NCBI GenBank assembly: GCA_017619295.1
Contig: JAFZSQ010000023.1
Location: forward strand, 1-52,561
Length of the DNA stretch: 52,561 bases
Source of the DNA: Lachnospiraceae bacterium
GTDB taxonomy: Bacteria; Bacillota; Clostridia; Lachnospirales; Lachnospiraceae
Direction of reading: 5' to 3'
Under the pieces are notes generated by a model. It ran no database searches. It saw only the letters and a list, made by a program, of their open reading frames with translations, and was not told the origin of the DNA. A program made the position numbers and the translations under genes. This document shows, in pieces, positions 7,732-14,894 of the stretch (position 1 is its first letter; each line of letters begins with the position of its first letter).

Positions 7732-9219
7732 TTATATCTTCAAAGTTGTGTCGTATACTTCCTTCATTGCTTCGTTGGCAACTACGACATTCTCTTTATT
7801 CTTCTTAACTGTTTCCATTACATCATCGGTGCTGGCTGTAACTTCCTCAGCCACTGCAAAAAGCTGCTGTATCGCATCAACGATTCCCTGGTTGGATGCC
7901 TGAAGGTTATCAATGGCAGCATCGATACCTTTGATGTGTTCAGCAAGAGTGAGCATATCGGACTCGATTGAGCCAATGTTTGTTTCAACATCAACGATAA
8001 TCTTATCCTGAGATTGAGCTTTCTCAACAGAGCGGGATACAGCATCGGAAGCTGAATTTGATTCCTCTTCAAGAGAAAGAATAATGTTTCTGATGTTCTC
8101 TGTAGACTCTTTGGTCTGCATTGAAAGGTCTCTGATCTGCTCAGCAACAACCGCGAAGCTCTTACCCTGTTCACCGGCTCTTGCAGCCTCGATAGAAGCG
8201 TTAAGGGCAAGCAGATTGGTTCTTCCGGAAATCTCTTCGATGGCATTTACAACTTCCTGCATTGCAAGAGTTTTCTCTTTAAGCTGATTCATGGCAGCTG
8301 TTACATCATTGTTAATTTCACTTATCTCTGCAGAAACATCGGCAAGGGAGTGAACTTCCTTGGTGCTGTCTATAACACCATATTTAACTTTACGGGCAAT
8401 TTCTATGATTTCCTTTGAACGGGTTGATGTATCTTCAATTAAGCCTCTTATTGTATCTGTCATGGTGTTTTGTTTCTCAACAGATTCACATGTAAGCTTT
8501 GTGCCTTCAGCAACATTGGTAACGGAAAGAGTAATGTTTTCGGAGTATTCCTCAATCTCTTTAAGTCTTGCGGTAACATCCTCGGTTCCCTTCTTAACAA
8601 CGCTTATTACTTCCTCAAGAGAGGCCATTGTGTCTGCCTGCTTATCAACTTCATCATCGAGAGTTCCGAAGATATCTTCGTTGTATTTCTCGGTAAGGAT
8701 TGAAATCGTAAGAGCAGCGCCTGCGAAAAGAGCGTTAAAGGAAATGCCTGCAATTACAGAAGTGGCATTGGTTCCCGATGAAAGGCTCGTGAGCAAATCG
8801 CCGGCTCTTGTTATTGTTCCGAAGATTAATATATAGATAGCGGGGATTCGCATTATCTTTTTGTCATATAAAAGAAAGAGTGAAAGTACCAGTGAATAAC
8901 TTATGAATGCAAAGAAAGCATTACCGGTAAGCAGATCACCTAAGGTGAAGTCAATCATTGCTGTTGCAGCCAAAGCGATGGAGCAAACTCTGGATGAAGC
9001 CTTTACAATGTAGATTAATACGAAGTCAACAGCACATACAATTACCAGGACGGCTATGCTGATTACTCTCATTATTGGAGCTTCCTCAACTATGGAGCTG
9101 GGTTCGTAGCCGGCCATTACAGCAGTAAGCAAACATACTGCCAAACAGAAAAATGCAATAATCTGACATGACTTACGGACGCGATTATCCTTGTCCGCAT
9201 AAATTCTTAAATCCTTCAT
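7732..9219 (-). CDS. Methyl-accepting chemotaxis protein with six-helix membrane domain
   Basis: A 495-residue receptor. The N-terminal 175 residues form about six membrane helices with short loops and no periplasmic-type sensor. The rest is a long coiled coil with the signalling hairpin tip, [20 protein letters not shown] followed by [17 protein letters not shown], which contacts CheA and CheW. A ligand could be sensed within the membrane or by another protein (inference). The start ATG lies behind GGGAG on the minus strand. The leader has an extended -10 box (9274-9282) and two overlapping inverted repeats (9242-9264). Its presence implies a motile cell, although no flagellar gene is in the window. 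Confidence 0.92.
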   Translation of the reverse strand: MKDLRIYADKDNRVRKSCQIIAFFCLAVCLLTAVMAGYEPSSIVEEAPIMRVISIAVLVIVCAVDFVLIYIVKASSRVCSIALAATAMIDFTLGDLLTGNAFFAFISYSLVLSLFLLYDKKIMRIPAIYILIFGTITRAGDLLTSLSSGTNATSVIAGISFNALFAGAALTISILTEKYNEDIFGTLDDEVDKQADTMASLEEVISVVKKGTEDVTARLKEIEEYSENITLSVTNVAEGTKLTCESVEKQNTMTDTIRGLIEDTSTRSKEIIEIARKVKYGVIDSTKEVHSLADVSAEISEINNDVTAAMNQLKEKTLAMQEVVNAIEEISGRTNLLALNASIEAARAGEQGKSFAVVAEQIRDLSMQTKESTENIRNIILSLEEESNSASDAVSRSVEKAQSQDKIIVDVETNIGSIESDMLTLAEHIKGIDAAIDNLQASNQGIVDAIQQLFAVAEEVTASTDDVMETVKKNKENVVVANEAMKEVYDTTLKI

Positions 9220-9241
9220 TTAATATTTTTCTCCCTAATAT

Positions 9242-9264
9242 GTATTCGTGAATACTCGTTCACG
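9242..9264. repeat. Two overlapping, mutually exclusive inverted repeats in the chemoreceptor leader
   Basis: GTATTC-GT-GAATAC (9242-9255) and CGTGAA-TACTCG-TTCACG (9247-9264) share bases, so only one can fold or be bound at a time. They lie between the minus-strand -10 box and the chemoreceptor start codon. Confidence 0.5.
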
Positions 9265-9273
9265 TACCAGCTA

Positions 9274-9282
9274 ATTTTACCA
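9274..9282 (-). promoter_or_regulatory. Extended -10 promoter for the chemoreceptor gene
   Basis: On the minus strand the bases read TGGTAAAAT, an extended -10 box (TGn plus TAAAAT), about 55 bases upstream of the start codon. No good -35 is seen. I did not find the flagellar sigma-D consensus here. Confidence 0.45.
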
Positions 9283-9305
9283 TATTTTGAAATAAAACTC
9301 CATAT

Positions 9306-9334
9306 TTGCCTTTTGCCTTTACAGACTGTAAAAT
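9306..9334 (+). promoter_or_regulatory. Sigma-A promoter of the phosphoglucomutase gene with overlapping palindrome
   Basis: TTGCCT (9306-9311), a 17-base spacer, then TAAAAT (9329-9334). A perfect inverted repeat TTTACA-GAC-TGTAAA (9318-9332) covers the end of the spacer and most of the -10 box. A protein bound there would block the polymerase, so it is a candidate repressor operator. Confidence 0.65.
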
Positions 9335-9370
9335 TGAGATATAAAAGCTGAAATACAGGAGGATAAATTA

Positions 9371-11065
9371 ATGGATTATAAGGCAAGATATGAAGAATGG
9401 CTTTCCAAACTTAATGATGATGATCCTTTAAAGAAAGAGCTTGTAAATATAGCTGATGATGATAAAGAAATAGAGGACAGATTCTATCAGGATTTGTCTT
9501 TCGGAACTGCAGGACTCAGGGGTAAAGTCGGTGCGGGAACCAACAGAATGAATTTCTATACCGTGGGTAAGGCTTCCCAGGGTATTGCGGATTTCATAGT
9601 TTCAAAGGGTAAAGAGGCATGTGACAAGGGCCTTATTATCGCCCATGACCCCAGACATTTCTCCAAGGAGTTTTCACAGTTTGCCGCGGGAATCTTTGCA
9701 GCAAACGGAATTAAGGCGTACGTATTCCCTGATTTAAGACCTACTCCCGAGTTGGCATTTATGATAAGAAAACTCGGAACCACATCAGGAATTAACATTA
9801 CCGCTAGCCACAACCCCAAAGAGTACAACGGCTACAAGGCATACTGGGATGACGGATGTCAGGTTTCATCAGAGATAGCTGACGGAATGACAGCGTGCAT
9901 CAATGCTGTTGATATCTGGAACGGAATTAAAACATCAGATTTCAATGAAGGTGTTAAGAGCGGAAAGATTATAGTTTTAGGCGAAGAGTATGACAGAGCT
10001 TATCTTGATAAGATTGAATCTCTCGCAATCCACGAGGGAGATGAGCTGGATCTTGCGATTCCCCTTGTTTACACACCTCTCAACGGATGCGGTTCAATAC
10101 CCTTCAGACAGATGCTTAACGATAGAGGCTTCACAAACTGGACAATTGTTCCGGAACAGGAGAACCCGGATCCTGATTTTACCACAGTAGGATATCCCAA
10201 TCCTGAGGACCCCAAGGCCTTTAAGTTAAGCGAAGAGTACGGAAGAAAGTTTGGCGCAGAGCTTCTTATGGCTACAGACCCCGACTCTGACAGATTTGCT
10301 ATCGAAATAAGAGATAACGACGGTAATTACATTCCTCTTAACGGAAACCAGACAGGATATTTGCTCGTAAACTATATCCTTGAGGGGCATAAGAGCGCAG
10401 GCACATTGCCGAAAAACGGTGCAATGGTTAAGTCCATTGTTACATCAACTCTTTCAACCATTATGGCCAAGGCATATGGCGTTGAGATGTTTGAGACCCT
10501 TACAGGTTTTAAGAATATCTGCGGTAAGATTCCTTATCTTCACGAGCATGGGCTTAAATATCTCTTCGGATATGAGGAGTCTGTGGGCTATGCAATTTGT
10601 GAGGATATCAGAGATAAAGACGGTATCAGCGCGGGCATGATGGTTGCCGAGGCTGCCGCATATTATCGCAAAGAGGGCAAGACTCTTTGGGATGTACTTC
10701 AGGAGATTTACGCGAAGTACGGATACTTTGCAGAGGATGAGCCCAATATTGTTCTTGAGGGAATTCCCGGAGCTCAGAGAATCCAGAGAATGATGAAGTG
10801 GTTCAGAGAGAATATTCCTTCTGATGTTGCCGGAGCCAAGGTAGAGAAGGTTATTGACTACATTAACGGATATGAGGATATTCCTCCCCAGAATGCAATC
10901 AGACTTTTCCTTGATAACGGTTCATGGTTTGCCATCAGACCTTCAGGCACTGAGCCTAAGATTAAGTTCTATTTCTATTCAAACCGTGATTCGAGAGAGA
11001 ATGCTCTTGAAACCAACAAGAAGATTAAGGATGAGATTTTTGCTCTCATTAATTCTGTAGAGTAA
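9371..11065 (+). CDS. pgcA: Phosphoglucomutase/phosphomannomutase
   Basis: A 564-residue cytoplasmic enzyme of the alpha-D-phosphohexomutase superfamily, which interconverts hexose 1- and 6-phosphates. The phosphoserine loop TASHNP has the catalytic serine at S146. The magnesium loop DPDSD has D303, D305 and D307. The sugar-binding loop GYEESVGY replaces GEESG, and the phosphate-binding loop RPSGTEP starts at R523. The length and the GYEES loop match the Firmicute PgcA/YhxB type. It has its own promoter (9306-9334) and AGGAGG 7 bases before ATG. The product feeds UDP-glucose and glycogen or envelope sugars. The flavin-reductase-like gene follows after 11 bp and is probably cotranscribed. Confidence 0.93.
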   Translation: MDYKARYEEWLSKLNDDDPLKKELVNIADDDKEIEDRFYQDLSFGTAGLRGKVGAGTNRMNFYTVGKASQGIADFIVSKGKEACDKGLIIAHDPRHFSKEFSQFAAGIFAANGIKAYVFPDLRPTPELAFMIRKLGTTSGINITASHNPKEYNGYKAYWDDGCQVSSEIADGMTACINAVDIWNGIKTSDFNEGVKSGKIIVLGEEYDRAYLDKIESLAIHEGDELDLAIPLVYTPLNGCGSIPFRQMLNDRGFTNWTIVPEQENPDPDFTTVGYPNPEDPKAFKLSEEYGRKFGAELLMATDPDSDRFAIEIRDNDGNYIPLNGNQTGYLLVNYILEGHKSAGTLPKNGAMVKSIVTSTLSTIMAKAYGVEMFETLTGFKNICGKIPYLHEHGLKYLFGYEESVGYAICEDIRDKDGISAGMMVAEAAAYYRKEGKTLWDVLQEIYAKYGYFAEDEPNIVLEGIPGAQRIQRMMKWFRENIPSDVAGAKVEKVIDYINGYEDIPPQNAIRLFLDNGSWFAIRPSGTEPKIKFYFYSNRDSRENALETNKKIKDEIFALINSVE

Positions 11066-11076
11066 GGAGTTTTATT

Positions 11077-11643
11077 TTGGGAAGAGAAGTTTGGAAACCG
11101 GGCAACATGCTTTATCCTGTTCCGGCTGTTATGGTCAGCTGCGGAAGGGAAGGTGAGAAGCCCAATATCATAACCTTAGCCTGGGTTGGCAATGTTTGTT
11201 CAGACCCTGTTATGCTTACAATCTCAGTGAGAAAAAGCAGATATTCCTACGATATCATCAAAGAGACGGGAGAGTTCGTTGTTAATCTCACAAACAGAGA
11301 ACTGGCAAGAGCCTGTGACTGGTGTGGCGTTAAGTCGGGCAAGGATTTTGATAAATATAAAGAGATGGGGCTTACGCCATCGAAATCCGTTACCGTCAAA
11401 GCTCCCGGCATAGAAGAGAGCCCTGTAAGCATTGAATGCAAGGTTAAGGATATAGTTGAACTGGGAAGCCACGATATGTTTGTTGCAGAAGTAACAGCGG
11501 TTACCGTTGACGACAAATACATGGATGAATCCGGAAAGTTTGACCTGGATGCCGCAGACCTTATTGCCTATTCCCATGGTGAGTATTTTACCCTGGGAGA
11601 TAAACTTGGAAAATTTGGGTTTAGTGTGAAGAAAACGAAATAA
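11077..11643 (+). CDS. Flavin reductase-like, FMN-binding split-barrel protein
   Basis: A 188-residue protein of the flavin-reductase-like (DIM6/NTAB) domain family. The N-terminal part (GNMLYPVPAVMVSCGREG, then NIITLAWVGNVCSDPVMLT) and VNLTNRELARACDWCGVKSG are characteristic. Proteins of this kind bind FMN and reduce flavins or unknown partners in the cytoplasm. The start is TTG, with AAGGAG 7 bases upstream that overlaps the phosphoglucomutase stop codon. The 98-bp palindrome begins directly after the stop codon and may serve as its terminator. Confidence 0.85.
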   Translation: MGREVWKPGNMLYPVPAVMVSCGREGEKPNIITLAWVGNVCSDPVMLTISVRKSRYSYDIIKETGEFVVNLTNRELARACDWCGVKSGKDFDKYKEMGLTPSKSVTVKAPGIEESPVSIECKVKDIVELGSHDMFVAEVTAVTVDDKYMDESGKFDLDAADLIAYSHGEYFTLGDKLGKFGFSVKKTK

Positions 11644-11741
11644 AAAGAGGGGCCGGACGTGCAATTTGGGGACAGTCCTGCTTGGCACACTACGCATGCC
11701 AAGACACGACAGTCCCCCAACTGCACATCCGGCCCCTCTTT
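11644..11741. repeat. 98-bp imperfect palindrome (REP/REPIN-like element)
   Basis: Arms 11644-11687 and 11697-11741 pair along almost their whole length around a 9-base loop, with a handful of mismatches and one bulge. The outer 14 pairs, starting AAAGAGGGGCCGGA, are perfect. The inner part carries TTGGGGACAGTC and its complement, a motif I recall from dispersed palindromes in Clostridia linked to Y1-transposase (RAYT) families. It begins directly after a stop codon and is richer in G+C than its surroundings. It could also terminate transcription on either strand. The mobile-element reading is inference. Confidence 0.7.
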
Positions 11742-11813
11742 GCACCTATTTTGATGCATATTTATTGGAAAATATACATTGGGTAAAATAAGATATTCAG
11801 AAAGGGATAATCT

Positions 11814-13679
11814 ATGTGTGGAATAGTTGGATACGTAGGCGATAAGCAGGCTGCAGGCATGCTTATTGAAGGCCTCACCAAACTTGAGTATAGGGGATAC
11901 GATTCCGCCGGAATAGCAGTACGAAATAAGGAGAACCCTGCTGAAGTAGTAAAGACCATCGGTAAGATCAAGAATCTTATTGAGAAAACCGACAACGGTA
12001 AAGCTGTAAAGGGAAATTGCGGAATAGGACATACACGTTGGGCAACTCATGGTGCGCCCAGCCAGATTAATGCACATCCTCATGTATCAGGTAACTGTAC
12101 CAACTCCGGTTCAGGTCCTGTTGAGTCAGAGGTGGTTGGCGTTCATAACGGAATCATCGAAAACTTCCAGGAACTGAAGGCAAAACTTGAGAGACACAAC
12201 TATAAGTTTTACTCACAGACAGATACAGAGGTACTTATCAAACTTGTAGATTACTACTACAAGAAGTACAACATCGGGCCTATCGATGCTCTTGCCAAGA
12301 CTATTGTCAGAGTAAGAGGTTCATATGCCCTTGCTGTAATGTTTAAGGATATCCCTGAAAAGATATTCGTAGCAAGAAAAGATTCACCCATGATTATCGG
12401 GGTGAATAAGAATGAAACATTTATAGCTTCTGATGTTCCTGCAATTCTTAATCATACAAGAAATGTATATTACATCGGAAACCTTGAGATGGCAGAATTA
12501 AGCGCCGGAGAAGCCGTATTCTACAATCTTGACGGTGATGTGATTACAAAGGAACTTACAGAGATTAACTGGGATGCCGAGGCAGCTGAAAAGGGCGGCT
12601 TTGAGCATTTCATGATGAAGGAGATTCATGAACAGCCCAAGGCAGTTGAGGATACCCTTCATAAGTACGTTAAGGAAGATAAGAAGATCGACCTTAGCGA
12701 AGTGGGAATCAAGGAAGAAGAGATTAAGAGCTTTGAGGGCATTCATTTTGTGGCTTGCGGATCCGCATGGCATGTTGGAATGCAGGCGAAGTACGTATTC
12801 GAAGATCTTGCGGACATCCCCGTAAGTGTAAGCCTTGCTTCTGAGTTCAGATATTCCAAGGCTAAACTTAACACCAAGGATTTGGTGGTTATCATTTCCC
12901 AGTCGGGTGAAACAGCAGATTCATTGGCTGCTCTTCGCATAGCAAAAGAGAAGGGCCTCAAAACTTTAGCTATAGTCAATGTAATCGGAAGCTCCATAGC
13001 AAGGGAAGCCGACTATGTAATGTACACGGTTGCAGGTCCTGAAATTTCAGTTGCAACAACAAAGGCATACAGTTGCCAGCTGGTGGCTACATTCCTTCTT
13101 GCCCTTGAATTTGGACGTATTAGAAGTGGACTTGAGGAATACGAAACATATATTGATGAATTAAATTCACTTCCCGAGAAGATAAATAAAACTCTTGAGG
13201 ATAAGGAGCGTATTCAGTGGTTCGCTGCAAAGTATGCCAATGCCAAGGATGTTTTCTTTATCGGAAGAGGAATTGATTACGCCATTGGTCTTGAGGGCTC
13301 TCTTAAGATGAAGGAGATAAGTTACATCCATTCGGAAGGATATGCTGCCGGTGAGCTTAAACACGGCACCATTTCACTTATTGAGGATGGCACTCTTGTA
13401 ATCGGTCTTCTCACCCAGAGTGATTTATATGAAAAAACTCTCAGCAATATGTTAGAATGTAAAAGTAGGGGTGCATATTTAATGGGTGTTACGGCATATG
13501 GCAAGTACGACGTTGAAGACAGCGTTAACTTCTCCGTATATGTTCCCAAGGTTGACGAGCACTTTATCGGAAGCCTTGCAATCGTACCCTTGCAGTTACT
13601 CGGTTACTACATTTCTGTTTCCAAAGGACTTGACGTGGATAAGCCCAGAAACCTTGCAAAGAGTGTAACGGTGGAATAG
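11814..13679 (+). CDS. glmS: Glutamine-fructose-6-phosphate aminotransferase (isomerizing)
   Basis: A 621-residue enzyme that makes glucosamine 6-phosphate, the first step to UDP-GlcNAc and peptidoglycan. MCGIVGYVG has the N-terminal nucleophile Cys2. TRWATHG and HNGIIENF belong to the glutaminase domain. Two SIS domains follow, with SQSGETADSLAALR and, near the end, KMKEISYIHSEGYAAGELKHG. The C-terminus DKPRNLAKSVTVE is canonical. About 12 extra residues rich in Gly, Ser and Asn (about 93-109) are inserted in the glutaminase domain and explain the extra length over the usual 609. No glmS ribozyme fits the 72 bases between the palindrome and the start. A TAAAAT box at 11784-11789 has only a weak -35. 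Confidence 0.97.
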   Translation: MCGIVGYVGDKQAAGMLIEGLTKLEYRGYDSAGIAVRNKENPAEVVKTIGKIKNLIEKTDNGKAVKGNCGIGHTRWATHGAPSQINAHPHVSGNCTNSGSGPVESEVVGVHNGIIENFQELKAKLERHNYKFYSQTDTEVLIKLVDYYYKKYNIGPIDALAKTIVRVRGSYALAVMFKDIPEKIFVARKDSPMIIGVNKNETFIASDVPAILNHTRNVYYIGNLEMAELSAGEAVFYNLDGDVITKELTEINWDAEAAEKGGFEHFMMKEIHEQPKAVEDTLHKYVKEDKKIDLSEVGIKEEEIKSFEGIHFVACGSAWHVGMQAKYVFEDLADIPVSVSLASEFRYSKAKLNTKDLVVIISQSGETADSLAALRIAKEKGLKTLAIVNVIGSSIAREADYVMYTVAGPEISVATTKAYSCQLVATFLLALEFGRIRSGLEEYETYIDELNSLPEKINKTLEDKERIQWFAAKYANAKDVFFIGRGIDYAIGLEGSLKMKEISYIHSEGYAAGELKHGTISLIEDGTLVIGLLTQSDLYEKTLSNMLECKSRGAYLMGVTAYGKYDVEDSVNFSVYVPKVDEHFIGSLAIVPLQLLGYYISVSKGLDVDKPRNLAKSVTVE

Positions 13680-13696
13680 GGCCAAGAGGGTTTGGC

Positions 13697-13957
13697 ATGA
13701 ATAACGAAATAAGAATGAGCGTTTCTTCAATGACCAGAAAAGATGACAAGAAAGCCATCTATGTAATGTTTCAGGATGGCAGGAAGTCAGCTGAGTTTGA
13801 GGTGCCGGAAATCAAGCTTCTAAGCAATGACGGTTTTACCGATGAAGAGATTGATCAGCTTAAAGAGTACATGGCAAACTCTATGGACGATATCTATGAA
13901 GTTGCCAAGAGGGTTAATCCCATGAAGGGCTTCATGGGGGCTGAACAGGGTAAATGA
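13697..13957 (+). CDS. Small conserved-type hypothetical protein
   Basis: An 86-residue soluble protein of no family I recognise. The first half looks like short beta strands (EIRMSVSSMTRKDDKKAIYV, then FQDGRKSAEFEVPE). The second half is acidic and helical (DEEIDQLKEYMANSMDDIYE) and ends in NPMKGFMG. It starts 17 bp after glmS and is closed by a terminator, so it is the last gene of the glmS transcript. A regular codon pattern and a proper ATG support it as a real gene. The ribosome site is weak (AAGAGGG at a distance). Confidence 0.7.
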   Translation: MNNEIRMSVSSMTRKDDKKAIYVMFQDGRKSAEFEVPEIKLLSNDGFTDEEIDQLKEYMANSMDDIYEVAKRVNPMKGFMGAEQGK

Positions 13958-13970
13958 TTTATATTGAATT

Positions 13971-13997
13971 AAAGGACGGTGTATACCGTCCTTTTTT
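13971..13997 (+). terminator. Rho-independent terminator after the glmS unit
   Basis: AAAGGACGGT (13971-13980) pairs with ACCGTCCTTT (13985-13994) around GTAT, and the T run extends to 13997. Confidence 0.9.
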
Positions 13998-14007
13998 GTG
14001 CATAAAA

Positions 14008-14053
14008 ACACCAAACTGGTGTAAACCTTACAAAACTGTAAGAAAGATGTAAG
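14008..14053 (+). promoter_or_regulatory. BceR-type operator region upstream of the ABC genes
   Basis: CTTACA-AAAC-TGTAAG (14027-14042) matches the TnACA-N4-TGTAA site described for BceR-like regulators. A further TGTAAG half-site follows at 14048-14053, 11 bases (one helical turn) on. A second perfect palindrome, ACACCA-AAC-TGGTGT, lies just upstream at 14008-14022. The block ends about 10 bases before the predicted -35, and the main site ends 20 bases before it, as expected for an activator. Confidence 0.65.
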
Positions 14054-14062
14054 GATATTAAA

Positions 14063-14091
14063 TGGTAACCGCATACATCCTTTGATAAGAT
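14063..14091 (+). promoter_or_regulatory. Probable activator-dependent promoter of the Bce-like operon
   Basis: A poor -35 (TGGTAA, 14063-14068), a 17-base spacer and an extended -10 (TGA then TAAGAT, 14086-14091). A weak -35 behind a BceR-type site fits a promoter that needs the phosphorylated regulator. Confidence 0.5.
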
Positions 14092-14123
14092 GGGAGGAGT
14101 GAATTAAAGAAAGGAATGGGAAA

Positions 14124-14894
14124 ATGGGAAAAGTACTAGAGGTAATCAATGCCGAGAAATACTACGGTGAAAAGGGAAATATCACAAAGGCATTAAATGA
14201 TGTCAGTTTTACCGTCAACGAAGGAGAATTTCTCGGAATAATGGGTGCCAGCGGAAGTGGTAAAACCACACTTTTAAACTGTATTTCAACAATTGATAAT
14301 CTTTCCGCCGGAAAGGTTTTGATTAACGGTGAAGATTTAAGCACTTTAAAGGGAAACAAGTTGGATGCCTTCAGAAGAGACTATCTTGGCTTTATTTTCC
14401 AGGACTTTAATCTCCTTGATAATATGACGGCTTTCGAGAACATTGCACTTGCACTTTCTATTCAGAATGTTAAGGTTGACGAAATTGAGAAAAGGGTTAA
14501 AGAGATTGCAGTCACTCTTGATATAGAACAGGTCCTTGAGAAATTTCCATCACAGATGTCGGGAGGACAGAAGCAACGAGTTGCGGCCGCCAGAGCGGTG
14601 GTTACAAAGCCCAGCCTTGTGCTTGCTGACGAGCCCACAGGAGCCCTTGATTCAAAATCATCAAAGGCACTTATGGAGAGCTTAAAGAAGCTTAACGAAG
14701 AACTCAATTCAACAATTCTCATGGTTACACATGATGCCTTTTCTGCAAGCTATGCATCAAGAATCATCTTTATCAAAGACGGAAAAATTTTCTCCGAACT
14801 CGTAAAAGATGAGAACGAATCAAGAAAAGATTTCTTTGAGAAAATTATAGAGGTTACAAGCGTGCTGGGAGGAGACATGAATGAACTCATTTAG
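14124..14894 (+). CDS. bceA: BceA-type ABC transporter ATP-binding protein
   Basis: A 256-residue ATPase of the MacB/LolD/BceA group. Walker A is GASGSGKTT (41-49), the signature is MSGGQKQRVAAARA, and Walker B is LVLADEPTGALDS, with the ADEPTGALD wording typical of this group. It pairs with the ten-helix permease that starts inside its 3' end (14-base overlap). In known Bce systems the pair detects cell-wall-active peptide antibiotics, passes the signal to the histidine kinase and gives resistance. The ATG at 14124 has AAGGA 8 bases upstream. The symbol means family membership, not proven bacitracin specificity. Confidence 0.9.
   Translation: MGKVLEVINAEKYYGEKGNITKALNDVSFTVNEGEFLGIMGASGSGKTTLLNCISTIDNLSAGKVLINGEDLSTLKGNKLDAFRRDYLGFIFQDFNLLDNMTAFENIALALSIQNVKVDEIEKRVKEIAVTLDIEQVLEKFPSQMSGGQKQRVAAARAVVTKPSLVLADEPTGALDSKSSKALMESLKKLNEELNSTILMVTHDAFSASYASRIIFIKDGKIFSELVKDENESRKDFFEKIIEVTSVLGGDMNELI

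Noticed and set aside
11742-11813. glmS ribozyme
   Set aside because: The space is too short and the conserved core is not recognisable in it.
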